64,000 bases of DNA from Euryarchaeota archaeon UBA605 (GTDB lineage: Archaea > Thermoplasmatota > Poseidoniia > Poseidoniales > Thalassarchaeaceae): contig DATY01000029.1 in NCBI GenBank assembly GCA_002504905.1, positions 71,308 to 135,307 on the forward strand. The letters run 5' to 3'. The notes under the pieces are model-generated. The model saw only the letters and a list, made by a program, of their open reading frames with translations. It made no database searches and was not told where the DNA came from. Below are positions 52,550-62,324 of the stretch, piece after piece. How positions within the stretch are numbered: position 1 is the stretch's first letter; every line of letters begins with the position of its first letter. The translations under genes and the position numbers were made by a program.

Positions 52550-54103
52550 TTATTCAACCCATGAATATTTTCTTTGACCTTCTAGAACATCATCCCCGCC
52601 CACAGAAACTAAGGCAAATTCATTTTTTGGAGATAAAATTGATTTTTTCGCAGTGCCTCTATGCAGTGATTCATAAATTTCTTTATCGATAGGATGTCGT
52701 TCATCAAGTCTGTTAAATAAATTGAATCTTGCTGCAATTTGTTTCCATTCTGGTTGTAAAATTCCTTCAAAGACTTTTGCTTTAGCACCCGATCCATAAC
52801 CACACAGACCTATTCTTTCACCGATCATTTTTTCATTATCCAAATGATCTGACTCAATTGTAGACATTAAAGCTAGAAAAATCGAACCTGTATATTGATT
52901 TCCAACAAGGCTAGATGCCCTTTGTGCTTTCTCAATTCTAGCATCAACAAAATCCTTAAACATCGAAGTTTTAGAAATTAATCGGCGATATTGATCGTTG
53001 GCTTTCTCAAACTCTTCATATCCTTCCGCAGAATCTTCAAAATCTCCTGGAAGAGGTTCGTCTCCAATTTCTTCAATAATTTCATTCCATAAAGGTAGAT
53101 TTCTTCTATCATGTCTAAAAACATCTGGAAACATTCTTTTTCCTTGAAATGCATAAGGTAGATGAACAATTATTCTCTTCCACTGTTCGGTCAAAATATC
53201 ATCTTCATCAGGATTATACCGGCCAGACCTAATTGCTTCAATTCTAAAATTTATGAATGCTTGTTTAACAGATTCTGAATAACAACGATTAGAAAACTGA
53301 CCATCGAAAACAGGAGTATCTTTATGAATCTTCAAAGTTTTAGACTCAAAAAGAATATTATCTTTAAGTGTCGAAAAAGGTAATACGTCAAGTATTTTCT
53401 CCACTAGTCCTGACTTTCTAGGTTTTTCACCAGCTTCTTCAGCCAGATCTAGGACGTTCTCTACCACCGTTTTCATATCTACTTCTCTCCTAGGTTTGAA
53501 AAAGTCATGAACAGGCATTGTTGAAACCCCCCAATTATCTGGAATTACAATTAATCTAGGATTATGTCGTATTAGTATCGCTCCCCCTCCAGCGCCTTGA
53601 GTATATTCTCCAGATGACTCAAGATCATATTTTGCATTATCTGCGAAAACAACTATTCCAATTCTATCTTGAGATTCTCCTCCTCTTGCAACCCAATCTA
53701 GTGTATTGTGCATTGCATCTACAGCCCCTATACAAGCAAATGTCAAATCTACAACATCACAATGCCTAAAACAATCTTCTCCAAATTGTTCTTGATATCT
53801 TTGTTCTAACATATCCATAATGTAAGTTGCAGTAGGTTTAGCGCCATCAAGTGCTGATTCAGTACCGAGATAGATTCTACCAATATTATTAGGATCGAGA
53901 TTATTTCGATCTATTAATCTAGCACAGGCATTAGCACCCATAGTAGCTGTATCTTCATGCACGTCTGGAATTGCCATTGCTTTCAATCCAAGACCTCGAT
54001 TTAGTTTTCCAAAATCAGCACCACGAAACTCAGCAAAATCTTCCATATCAAAATATAGTTTAGGAAAATGTATGGATATATCGTCAATTCCTACCTCTGT
54101 CAT
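52550..54103 (-). CDS. Hydroxymethylglutaryl-CoA synthase, bacterial/eukaryotic-like form
   Basis: The ATG at 54103 gives 517 residues (MTEVGIDDISIHFPKLYFDM). The thiolase fold carries Glu82 in LGTESA, catalytic Cys124 in LTFACIGAVDA, VHLPYAFQGKRMFPD with the active His, GNQYTGSIFLAL and CGYGSGAKAKVF. It condenses acetyl-CoA and acetoacetyl-CoA to HMG-CoA for mevalonate and archaeal lipid synthesis. Length and motifs are closer to the bacterial/eukaryotic enzymes than to the roughly 350-residue form of most archaea. An extra helical insert lies around residues 340-400. Confidence 0.9.
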   Translation of the reverse strand: MTEVGIDDISIHFPKLYFDMEDFAEFRGADFGKLNRGLGLKAMAIPDVHEDTATMGANACARLIDRNNLDPNNIGRIYLGTESALDGAKPTATYIMDMLEQRYQEQFGEDCFRHCDVVDLTFACIGAVDAMHNTLDWVARGGESQDRIGIVVFADNAKYDLESSGEYTQGAGGGAILIRHNPRLIVIPDNWGVSTMPVHDFFKPRREVDMKTVVENVLDLAEEAGEKPRKSGLVEKILDVLPFSTLKDNILFESKTLKIHKDTPVFDGQFSNRCYSESVKQAFINFRIEAIRSGRYNPDEDDILTEQWKRIIVHLPYAFQGKRMFPDVFRHDRRNLPLWNEIIEEIGDEPLPGDFEDSAEGYEEFEKANDQYRRLISKTSMFKDFVDARIEKAQRASSLVGNQYTGSIFLALMSTIESDHLDNEKMIGERIGLCGYGSGAKAKVFEGILQPEWKQIAARFNLFNRLDERHPIDKEIYESLHRGTAKKSILSPKNEFALVSVGGDDVLEGQRKYSWVE

Positions 54104-54189
54104 AGCAATCCTTCCGAGTCTCGCGCAAAGCAATGGGGTTATGATATCTACTATAGAATTAGGTTTAACCTGCCGATAATTAAAACGCA

Positions 54190-55305
54190 TCACTGCGAGC
54201 CGGTGATTTTATTCATATTATCTAATAAATCATTATTATCTGAAAAATGCTCAGAAATCGGCTTTAATACATCTGCTAATCCTTTGGCCACAGCCATTTT
54301 AGCATCAAAAGGGTGTACATTTCCTTCGTTAATTGCTGAAATAAGTGAATCGGTACTTTCCCAAGACGAAGGTTGGCCGAATTCAGGTTTAGGTTCAATA
54401 TTTAATCTACCAATTCTTGGTATTATTATGTATCTAATAATTTCATAAACAGCAGAATTATCATTACCTATTTCGAGGAATGCTTTACGTAACTTTTTCT
54501 CTAATTTTTTAGGAGTATCATGCAATAGAATCGCATTATTTGGGTCAGATTTAGACATTTTATGATCATATGAATCCATTCTACCACTAGCACCCTTAAG
54601 ACCGGATAACATTGGAGTGTGTATACAAGTAGCTTTAGTCCATTTATTCCTATCTGCAACTTCCCTCATGTACATGTGAGCTTTTCGCTGATCCATTCCT
54701 CCAAGTGCTATATCAATTTCTAACTCAAAAATATCCGCAGATTGTAAAGCAGGATAGAAAAACGCTGATAAATCGTGATCTGATGAATCTTCATCCCGAC
54801 CCATGATACTGAATGTTCTCCTAACTCGAGATAAACTCATATTTTTTGAGCATCTCAATACTCTTTCCCAATATTTCCCAGAATCCATTATTTCAGATGC
54901 TCGAATAAATCTTAATTGACCCGGACCATTTCCTTCTTCTGGAAAATTAAGTAAAACTCTGAAAACTTCAGACATATAATCAGCCGCTAGAGATATTTTC
55001 TCCATATCTCTTGAAAACTTATCATTTACCCATGCATGCCAATCAGCTAGTAAAACTGTAACGTTTACTTTCTCCGCAAGTAAATTTTCCATTGTTTCTG
55101 CTAAAACCATCCACCCAAGATGAGCTTTTCCACTTGGTTCTAAACCGATATATGCATTAATCTGATTATTGCCTGAATGACTTTTGCCTCCAGAAATAAT
55201 ATTTTCAACATGTTCAATACCAATGATTTCTTCACAATTACTGAACATTCTGTTAATTCTTGAACGATCTTTATCATTAAGATTTGATAAAGGTTCTGAA
55301 CTCAT
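54190..55305 (-). CDS. tyrS: Tyrosyl-tRNA synthetase
   Basis: The 371-residue class I synthetase has the signature YIGLEPSGKAHLGW (HIGH motif as HLGW), ALQSADIFELEIDIALGGMDQRKAHM and KMSKSDP. The GG-DQRK pattern identifies TyrRS of archaeal/eukaryotic type, not TrpRS. It starts 12 bases after the gene at 55318 ends, so the two probably form one unit. The C-terminal part has the short helical anticodon region seen in archaeal TyrRS. Confidence 0.95.
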   Translation of the reverse strand: MSSEPLSNLNDKDRSRINRMFSNCEEIIGIEHVENIISGGKSHSGNNQINAYIGLEPSGKAHLGWMVLAETMENLLAEKVNVTVLLADWHAWVNDKFSRDMEKISLAADYMSEVFRVLLNFPEEGNGPGQLRFIRASEIMDSGKYWERVLRCSKNMSLSRVRRTFSIMGRDEDSSDHDLSAFFYPALQSADIFELEIDIALGGMDQRKAHMYMREVADRNKWTKATCIHTPMLSGLKGASGRMDSYDHKMSKSDPNNAILLHDTPKKLEKKLRKAFLEIGNDNSAVYEIIRYIIIPRIGRLNIEPKPEFGQPSSWESTDSLISAINEGNVHPFDAKMAVAKGLADVLKPISEHFSDNNDLLDNMNKITGSQ

Positions 55306-55317
55306 TTAATCACCAAA

Positions 55318-55833
55318 TTATTTGAATAATTTATCTAATTTTTCACCGCGACCCGCTGCTCTAGTATTTTCACCTTCTTCCAAGGCTGCTTCAATCTCAG
55401 CAATCAATGCCTCTGCTTGAGATTTTTTCTCATCCGAAACATTACTTGACATCTTCATGAAATGTCTTGCTGAACTAACTGCGGATTTAGCCTTAGAAGC
55501 TTTTTTTGCCCATTCCTTTGCTTTATCACCGCGTTGCTTCGAATTATATCCAGTTGCCTCATCAAGAAATTGCGTCCATCTTTTACGGCTATCCTGTGCA
55601 ATTTTCATGGCTTCTGGATCATCAAAATTAGGAGGTACATTCTTCACATCAATTACTAAAGCACCAGTTTCTGAAAAACTTCCCTCTATTGAAGTCATAA
55701 TATCATGAGAACCAGAAAAAGAGCCATCATCATTAGCCTCCACTTTCTCAAAATATTTACCAGCCAATACTGCTAAACCACCATCTGCATTAATTTGTTT
55801 CATCAATCCTCGCTTAACGTCGAATCTCTCCAT
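55318..55833 (-). CDS. Conserved archaeal protein of unknown function (possibly DUF5611-like)
   Basis: The start is ATG at 55833 (MERFDVKRGLMKQINADGGL), as the longer frame opens only with TTG. The 171-residue protein has a small alpha/beta domain followed by RWTQFLDEATGYNSKQRGDK and a Lys/Ala-rich helical region. The FLDEATGY...R segment recalls DUF5611 proteins, but I am not sure of the match. No signal peptide or Cys is present. It lies 12 bases upstream of tyrS on the same strand. Confidence 0.6.
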   Translation of the reverse strand: MERFDVKRGLMKQINADGGLAVLAGKYFEKVEANDDGSFSGSHDIMTSIEGSFSETGALVIDVKNVPPNFDDPEAMKIAQDSRKRWTQFLDEATGYNSKQRGDKAKEWAKKASKAKSAVSSARHFMKMSSNVSDEKKSQAEALIAEIEAALEEGENTRAAGRGEKLDKLFK

Positions 55834-55932
55834 AAGCCTAGCGCGAAGTAATTGCTTATTCAATACTACGAGAGAAAGATAACCACAGATGACAATAAAC
55901 AGGCCTAAACCTACATCCGTTTTCGCAAGACT

Positions 55933-57150
55933 ATGACTGCGTTGAGAACGGTTATTGTTGGGTTGATGACGACTTTAGTATTCGCATCACCTATTGTTGG
56001 TGCGGAATCAGCAGTAGAGCTTGATTCAGTTATTCATCTAAGTGAGGCCGATTTATCGATAAAAGGGATTGCAGAAAATCCAGAAGAAACAAAAATTCTA
56101 GTCTATGCTGAAGGAGGTTATGCCAGTATTATCTCATCAAAGAATCCTGGAAATGAACAAGTATTACTCGCTGCAAGTGACAATCAAACAATGAGGGATG
56201 CTGATTGGCATCCAGGCGGAGGAACTGCATTTTTAGTTGGAGACGAAGGGATGATTCTTCGATATGCAGCAGATGATTTTTCCTTAACACAAGCCGGAGA
56301 AAAAATGAACTTCGGACAAACAGATTTAAATTCAGTTGCATGGAATACTGCCGGTTCATGGGCCTATGTTGGAGGTGATGATGGATGGTTATGGAGAATT
56401 CGAGCAGAAGGTGATGGTGGACTTGATACTCATCTAATTGAAGGACGTGGAGAGGGAGACATATCAGATATTGATTGCCACGATGATATCATGCTTTGCG
56501 TGGTATCTTCAGTAACGGATGGAATTGGGATAATAGATAGAAATCATGTTCTCACTTGGATTGGAGGGAGTTTCTATCCATGGACAAGTGTCATTTGCCC
56601 TTCAAACTATTACTTATCTTGTGTATCAGTTTCCAGTAGTCAAGAAATGGGTTTAATTCAATTACATTCAACAAATGCTGTAGAAAGTCAATTATCAGTT
56701 AGCACTGTTAAAGGAGTTGAAGGGCAATTTACACATCTTAGTCATCAAGATGATGCTAGATCACTAATCGTAGTAGCACCATTTGCATTACTTGAGCACG
56801 ATGTTAGTAAAAATGCAACATTCCCATGGTTAGAAAATGGAGATGCACAAAAATTTGATATTGAAATTTCTGGTGAAAGAATAATTGGAACTTGGAACTC
56901 TGGAGAAGATAGTGGATGGCTAATTACAAGTCGTGGCACTGTGATTGAGTTTCACTCTACAGAGAAAGGAAGTGAAATTGGAGTAATACTTGGAGGCATT
57001 GTGGGCTTCTTAATTCCATTAACTATCGGATTGTTGATACTAACTTTAGTCTACACCGCTTCCCCCAGACTACAATATTGGATGACAATGAAGTTCGGAA
57101 ATAAACAAGAAAAAAGAGATGCGAAGAGAAGAGGGAAAGGAAAAAGATAG
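55933..57150 (+). CDS. Secreted beta-propeller protein with C-terminal anchor
   Basis: A signal peptide (MTALRTVIVGLMTTLVFASP, cleavage after VGA) is followed by propeller-like repeats such as TMRDADWHPGGGTAFLVGDE, LNSVAWNTAGSWAYVGGDDG and DISDIDCHDDIMLCVVSS. This is similar in style to Ycf48- or WD40-like blades. A transmembrane helix (IGVILGGIVGFLIPLTIGLL) and a strongly basic tail (KQEKRDAKRRGKGKR) follow. The function is unknown. It stands alone on the + strand, 59 bases before the acyl-CoA dehydrogenase gene at 57210. Confidence 0.7.
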   Translation: MTALRTVIVGLMTTLVFASPIVGAESAVELDSVIHLSEADLSIKGIAENPEETKILVYAEGGYASIISSKNPGNEQVLLAASDNQTMRDADWHPGGGTAFLVGDEGMILRYAADDFSLTQAGEKMNFGQTDLNSVAWNTAGSWAYVGGDDGWLWRIRAEGDGGLDTHLIEGRGEGDISDIDCHDDIMLCVVSSVTDGIGIIDRNHVLTWIGGSFYPWTSVICPSNYYLSCVSVSSSQEMGLIQLHSTNAVESQLSVSTVKGVEGQFTHLSHQDDARSLIVVAPFALLEHDVSKNATFPWLENGDAQKFDIEISGERIIGTWNSGEDSGWLITSRGTVIEFHSTEKGSEIGVILGGIVGFLIPLTIGLLILTLVYTASPRLQYWMTMKFGNKQEKRDAKRRGKGKR

Positions 57151-57209
57151 GGTTAGATTTTGACTAGTCCAATCAGGAACATTCATGTGGCCTCTATTAT
57201 CGCCCGCAA

Positions 57210-58391
57210 ATGAGAATTATGGCATATGAGGCTCTAGACTTCTACGATGTTGACTCGTTATTGACTGAAGAAGAAAGAATGGTTCGAGACATGGTACGCG
57301 ATTGGGTAGATGAAGAAGTCATTCCAAACATCGAAATTGCTTGTAGAGATGGAGTATTTCCAGATGAGTGGAGAGTTGCTTTAGGAGAAATGGGAGTACT
57401 TGGTGCGCCCCTAAAAGGTTATGATTGCCCAGGACTTTCATATACCGCTTATGGTGTTATTTGCAGAGAATTAGAAAGAGGCGATAGTGGTCTTAGATCT
57501 TTTGCTAGTGTCCAAGGTTCTCTTGCAATGTATCCAATATGGGATTTCGGTAGCGAAGAACAAAAAAATCACTATTTACCTAAAATGGCAAGTGGAGAAT
57601 GGATTGGCTGTTTTGGACTGACAGAACCAGATTATGGATCTAATCCTGGTGATATGATTACCAAAGCAGAAGATATGGGAGACCATTATCTTCTAAATGG
57701 CGCGAAAATGTGGATAACTAATGGTTCAATTGCAGAACTTGCAATAGTTTGGGCGAAATTGGATGGAGTTATTCGAGGATTTATTGTTGAAAAGAATGAT
57801 CCAGGTTTTTCTGCTCCTGAGATGAAAGGTAAACATTCTCTAAAAGCTAGCGTAACAAGTGAATTAGTATTCCAAGATTGTAAAATTCCAAAAGATAGAA
57901 TGCTTCCAGGAGTAAAAGGATTGAGAGGTCCTTTTTCCTGTCTAAATAATGCAAGATTTGGAATTTCCTGGGGAGCACTGGGTTCTGCTCAAGCATGTTT
58001 TGATTCTGCTAAAGATTATGCTATGAGTAGAATCCAATTTAATCATCCGATCGCATCATATCAATTAGTACAGAATAAATTATCTTGGATGTTAAGAGAA
58101 ATCACGAAAGGGCAATTGTTAGCATACCATTTAGGGCAAAAGAAAGATGCTGGAACTTGGATTCCAGAGCATATTTCGCTGGCTAAAATGAATAATGTCG
58201 ATATCGCTCTTGAAATTGCGAGAGTCGCAAGAGACATCCACGGAGCTAATGGAATATTAGATGAATATCCTATTATGAGGCATATGGCAAATTTAGAATC
58301 AGTAAAAACATATGAAGGTACTCATGATATCCACAATCTAATTATTGGTAGACACATTACTGGAATCCAAGCATTTACCAGAGAAGCTTGA
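57210..58391 (+). CDS. Glutaryl-CoA dehydrogenase-like acyl-CoA dehydrogenase
   Basis: A 393-residue FAD enzyme. It shares many signatures with glutaryl-CoA dehydrogenases: WIGCFGLTEPDYGSNPGDM, YLLNGAKMWITNGSIAEL, RGFIVEKNDPGFSAPEMKGK, NARFGISWGALGSAQ, QFNHPIASYQLVQNKLSWM, and the catalytic-Glu segment KTYEGTHDIHNLI. It would oxidise and decarboxylate glutaryl-CoA to crotonyl-CoA (lysine/tryptophan breakdown) and reduce ETF. etfB and etfA follow on the same strand, 39 bases on, in support of this. The ATG at 57219 is an alternative start. Confidence 0.88.
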   Translation: MRIMAYEALDFYDVDSLLTEEERMVRDMVRDWVDEEVIPNIEIACRDGVFPDEWRVALGEMGVLGAPLKGYDCPGLSYTAYGVICRELERGDSGLRSFASVQGSLAMYPIWDFGSEEQKNHYLPKMASGEWIGCFGLTEPDYGSNPGDMITKAEDMGDHYLLNGAKMWITNGSIAELAIVWAKLDGVIRGFIVEKNDPGFSAPEMKGKHSLKASVTSELVFQDCKIPKDRMLPGVKGLRGPFSCLNNARFGISWGALGSAQACFDSAKDYAMSRIQFNHPIASYQLVQNKLSWMLREITKGQLLAYHLGQKKDAGTWIPEHISLAKMNNVDIALEIARVARDIHGANGILDEYPIMRHMANLESVKTYEGTHDIHNLIIGRHITGIQAFTREA

Positions 58392-58430
58392 AACATACTA
58401 TAAAATTGATAAAAAAAAAGAGGGGAAAAA

Positions 58431-59186
58431 ATGAACATAACTGTACTGCTAAAACAAGTCCCAGACACAACAGCAAAAATTACTATCTCAAATGGGAAAG
58501 TTGATGAGAACTCAGTAAGTAAGTGGTCAATGAGTCCTTACGATGAGTATGCTCTAGAATCCGGACTTCAATTAAAAGAAGCAACTGGAGGGAATCTTGT
58601 AGCGATAACTTGCGGCCCTGAAAGAACAAAAAAAATGCTCACCGATGCCGCTGCTGTTGGTGCTGATACTCTTGTTCATATCTCAGATGACGGAGTCACC
58701 GATAGTACTCATGTCCAACAATTACTAGCAGCTGCTGTAAAAAAATATGACTCTCATGTAGTGTTATGCGGCAAACAAGCAGCAGATACCAACGCTGGTT
58801 CAACTGGACCGGGGGTTGCTGAATTAATTGATGCTGCATGCATTACTTTGGTTTCAGAAGTAAATCATTCTGAAGGTAATTTTTTGACAATTAGGCCAAG
58901 TAATTCAGGAACAGAGAAAGTAATGGTTTCCGGGCTCAGTGTTTTCGCATTTGATAAAGGTACATCAGAACTTAGGCGGCCTAATGTTAGAGGAATAATG
59001 ATGGCTAAAAAGAAGCCTATTGAGGCAATATCATCTAGCGATTTGGGAGTCAATTTAAGTTCTTCAAATGTAAAGTTGAATTCTCAAAACCCTCCTCCGG
59101 AAAAGCCCGCAGGGCAGAAATTTGAAGGAGCAGAGCATATCAATGAAGTAGTATCAAAATTAAGAAACGAGGCAAATGTAATTTGA
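58431..59186 (+). CDS. etfB: Electron transfer flavoprotein beta subunit
   Basis: A 251-residue protein with the family pattern: MNITVLLKQVPDTTAKITI, SPYDEYALESGLQLKEATGG, CGPERTKKMLTDAAAVGADT, VVLCGKQAADTNAGSTGPGVAE and PNVRGIMMAKKKPIE. It binds AMP and pairs with EtfA to take electrons from acyl-CoA dehydrogenases. A GAGGGG ribosome-binding site precedes the ATG. etfA follows after 9 bases. Confidence 0.96.
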   Translation: MNITVLLKQVPDTTAKITISNGKVDENSVSKWSMSPYDEYALESGLQLKEATGGNLVAITCGPERTKKMLTDAAAVGADTLVHISDDGVTDSTHVQQLLAAAVKKYDSHVVLCGKQAADTNAGSTGPGVAELIDAACITLVSEVNHSEGNFLTIRPSNSGTEKVMVSGLSVFAFDKGTSELRRPNVRGIMMAKKKPIEAISSSDLGVNLSSSNVKLNSQNPPPEKPAGQKFEGAEHINEVVSKLRNEANVI

Positions 59187-59195
59187 GGTGGAAAA

Positions 59196-60113
59196 ATGAA
59201 CTTTACAATAATAGCAGAAACTAATGGTGATGCACTTCACCCAACTACATACCAACTTGTAAGAGCAGCGGCTAATATGGGCTCTAATTCAACTGTAATT
59301 TGTCCAAATGGAATTGGAGCTGATGAAGCAGCAAAAATTAATGGAGTAGACAAAGTAATTTCAGCAACTGGAGATTGCTTCAATATCTTTGATGGTGGAG
59401 CATGGGCATCCGCTATATCTCCAATTTGTGGAGATATAACCTTAATCTCTGCATCACCTAATGGTAGAGAGATAGGTTCTAGAATTGCAGCGATAAAAGA
59501 TATACCAATTATACAAGATATAGTGTCAATGACTGAAGGAGTTACGGTTACTAGGCCAATTTATTCAGGTAAAGCTATGGAATCATTGACAATTTCTGGG
59601 AATGCTGTAATCACATTAAGACCAAATGCCTTTGAAGCAGCGTTGACGGGAAATGATGCCCCAATAAGTGTCGTAAATCAATCAGCAGACGTAAAGATTG
59701 CAATTCAAGAAGCGATCGATAAAGCAAGTGAGAGATTAGATGTTACTGAGGCAGATATTATTATTTCAGGAGGAAGAGGGATGGGCACAATTGATAATTT
59801 CTCTCATCTGGAAGAAATTGCAGATACAATTGGAGCAGCAGTTGGAGCAAGTAGAGCGGTAGTTGATGAATGGGGTATGCCTCACAGAATGCAAGTTGGA
59901 CAGACCGGAAAAACAGTAACTCCATCGCTTTATATCGCTGTAGGAATTTCTGGAGCTATACAACATCTAGCAGGAATGAGATCTAGCAAATATATTTTGG
60001 CTATAAATAAAGATCCTGATGCACCAATTTTTGCTGTTGCAGATTACGGTGTAGTTGCAACATGGGAAGAGGCAATCCCTGCACTAAAAACCGCTCTTTC
60101 AGAGTTACAGTAA
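59196..60113 (+). CDS. etfA: Electron transfer flavoprotein alpha subunit
   Basis: A 305-residue protein. Its C-terminal FAD-binding domain shows IIISGGRGMG, GAAVGASRAVVDEWGMPHRM, VGQTGKTVTPSLYIAVGISGAIQH and AINKDPDAPIFAVADYGVV. With EtfB it carries electrons from the dehydrogenases to the membrane quinone pool through ETF:quinone oxidoreductase, which is not in the window. A GAGGTG site precedes its ATG. Confidence 0.96.
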   Translation: MNFTIIAETNGDALHPTTYQLVRAAANMGSNSTVICPNGIGADEAAKINGVDKVISATGDCFNIFDGGAWASAISPICGDITLISASPNGREIGSRIAAIKDIPIIQDIVSMTEGVTVTRPIYSGKAMESLTISGNAVITLRPNAFEAALTGNDAPISVVNQSADVKIAIQEAIDKASERLDVTEADIIISGGRGMGTIDNFSHLEEIADTIGAAVGASRAVVDEWGMPHRMQVGQTGKTVTPSLYIAVGISGAIQHLAGMRSSKYILAINKDPDAPIFAVADYGVVATWEEAIPALKTALSELQ

Positions 60114-60158
60114 TAATTTGTTGCAATGCGTTAAATTAAGATACCGCTTCGAAAGGTC

Positions 60159-60797
60159 ATGGAATCTAATGTATTCGAAGATGGAACAGTCCGATTGGTT
60201 GTTGCTTCGGCAATGATTCTTGGAATATTAATTGGGTTAAGTCTCGCAGATATTGTTTTTGATGATTATCAAACAGGCTTGGCAGATAAAGATGGAGACA
60301 ATGTTCCAGATATCTCTGATTTAGAACCTAATGGGGATGCTGGAATCAGATTCACATTAGTAGAAATCATTCATCAGGAATTAGAATCGGATGCCAATAT
60401 CACACTAGTATTGGGTTACAATGACAATGGAGACAGTGAAGGGAAGTTAAATGGGCAAGTCTGTGTTCTAAATCTCACAATTAAAGAGAATACAACTGTC
60501 ACTAGACCATCACATAATTGTATTTTTCAAGTAGCAGATTATGCGCTAAGATCTGTGTCATTTGAATACAGAATGTTCGAAGAGAAAATAATTAACCATG
60601 AAATAATTAGAGAAAATTGGGATATTTTCGCTGGAAATGATAATGAAAACCCGTGGGGAACGAATACTACTGTAGATCCAGCATTTCTATCAGTAGGAAG
60701 TACAATATTGTTGGACGGAATGTCGGATAGTGACGAATGGGAGAAGAATGCTAGAGTTATTTGGTATACTAATAGTGTTGAAATTTTCGCAGATTAA
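60159..60797 (+). CDS. Hypothetical single-helix secreted/anchored protein
   Basis: The 212-residue protein has an N-terminal hydrophobic segment (TVRLVVASAMILGILIGLSL) and a predicted outside domain. This domain opens with an Asp-rich stretch (DKDGDNVPDISDLEPNGD) like a TSP3/calcium-binding motif and has several possible N-glycosylation sites (NIT, NLT, NTT). No family is recognised. Its last 4 bases overlap the convergent propeller-PKD gene. Confidence 0.65.
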   Translation: MESNVFEDGTVRLVVASAMILGILIGLSLADIVFDDYQTGLADKDGDNVPDISDLEPNGDAGIRFTLVEIIHQELESDANITLVLGYNDNGDSEGKLNGQVCVLNLTIKENTTVTRPSHNCIFQVADYALRSVSFEYRMFEEKIINHEIIRENWDIFAGNDNENPWGTNTTVDPAFLSVGSTILLDGMSDSDEWEKNARVIWYTNSVEIFAD

Positions 60798-62278
60798 ATA
60801 ACCTGAATTGTTAAACTTGCCTTGGATGAAGCGCCTCTATCATCCACAACGGTGAGATAAAAAATATGTACGCCTGTTGATAATTTCACATTTACTAGAG
60901 AATTATTTGAAATGACTTTACCTGAATCATTCTCCCATGACCAACTCTTAATGGTTCCATCAGGATCATAGGATTTACTACCATCAAGTAAGACCATGGT
61001 TGTACCATCTGAATCAGAATTTACAGTTTTATCTTCACCTACATCAACAACTGGAGGTAAATTTAGTGATTTAGCCGATTGTGATAAATCTTCTAATATA
61101 TCGACCTCAATAATTGGAGGAGAGGTTTCAATCTCTAATTCTTCATCTAATGCTTCAAGAATTTCTGATGAGTTTGACGGTAATAATGGTTTCATGTATG
61201 ATGCTTGTTCTTCTTCTGGCGATAAGGCTCCAGAATATTTAGAATCGAAACTTTCTTCTTTGAAATCATAATCATCAGAAATAATCTTAGAATCCGGATC
61301 TATTATGAAGATAGGGGTAGGAATATCCATCTTCTTATCATCACCCAAAATACCAACTCTAGAATCTCCCATTGATACTATATTCTCTACTATTCCAATA
61401 TGTTCAACTCTCCAAATTATTTTTCCTTGCATATCTAATCTGTAAATGTCAAACCAAGATGCTACGAGTATATCTTGTTTCCAAGGAAAAATCTGCTTAA
61501 TTGAATAGTCAAACTTACATAAATGATTATATCTCTTAGATTTAATTTCTAGTTCTAACAGTTCCCCATTAAAGCAGCCCAAGATTACTCCTTTCTCCGT
61601 AGAATTAATACAATTAACCAAACTTTCCACTTCACAACTGTGTATCATCCCTTTCTTAACACTCCAACACTCTATTCTATTTTCAGGCCGATCATCAATG
61701 GTCATTCCGAGCGAATTACGTGCAACAACGAGAATTTCTCCAGGTCGAAATATCATAGCAGAAATAGTTTCAATGTCATCAACTGTAGCTACTGATTTTC
61801 TTATCTCTTCTCCGTAAGAATTTACCATTATGAAATCTCCGTTTTCTAGAGCAATTGCTGAGATATCTCCATTTTTATTACTACAAAGATGAGTTATCTG
61901 TCCAAACTCTCTTTCCCATAATAATTGTCCATCAGAATTAAATTTAAATAAATTACCGGAACTATCTGCAACTAAAAAATAAGAACCGGATAAAGAAATT
62001 TTATCGCATCCAGATTCTAATTCATGTTTCCAAATTATTCCTTCGGAATATGCACATATACCAGATATACTAGAACCTACAATTAACTTATCTTCAATTT
62101 CGAATAATCCGATAATTTCTCCTTCAAGATTAAATGATTCTTCGATAATCCCATTGGAAGAAAGAATACTTACGACACCTGTTTTACTACCTACAGCTAA
62201 ATTCCCATCTGACATTTCAAAAGCAGCTGTAAGGATACCGCCAATTTCGACAGAATTGAGTATCTCAATGGAATCCAT
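60794..62278 (-). CDS. Beta-propeller protein with C-terminal PKD-like domain
   Basis: The 494-residue protein begins MDSIEILNSVEIGGILTAAF without a signal peptide. Residues 1-320 are short strands typical of a WD40/PQQ-like propeller (NLAVGSKTGVVSILSSNG, YFLVADSSGNLFKFNSDGQL, EIRKSVATVDDIE). After an acidic linker, residues about 405-494 form a PKD-like domain (PPVVDVGEDKTVNSDSDG, SYDPDGTIKSWSWENDSG, LTVVDDRGASSKASLTI). The function is unknown. The lack of a visible export signal is odd for a PKD protein. Confidence 0.7.
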   Translation of the reverse strand: MDSIEILNSVEIGGILTAAFEMSDGNLAVGSKTGVVSILSSNGIIEESFNLEGEIIGLFEIEDKLIVGSSISGICAYSEGIIWKHELESGCDKISLSGSYFLVADSSGNLFKFNSDGQLLWEREFGQITHLCSNKNGDISAIALENGDFIMVNSYGEEIRKSVATVDDIETISAMIFRPGEILVVARNSLGMTIDDRPENRIECWSVKKGMIHSCEVESLVNCINSTEKGVILGCFNGELLELEIKSKRYNHLCKFDYSIKQIFPWKQDILVASWFDIYRLDMQGKIIWRVEHIGIVENIVSMGDSRVGILGDDKKMDIPTPIFIIDPDSKIISDDYDFKEESFDSKYSGALSPEEEQASYMKPLLPSNSSEILEALDEELEIETSPPIIEVDILEDLSQSAKSLNLPPVVDVGEDKTVNSDSDGTTMVLLDGSKSYDPDGTIKSWSWENDSGKVISNNSLVNVKLSTGVHIFYLTVVDDRGASSKASLTIQVI

Positions 62279-62324
62279 GAATATACTAGATGCCCGTTAC
62301 CTATCATTCTAACTGGGAAATGTG

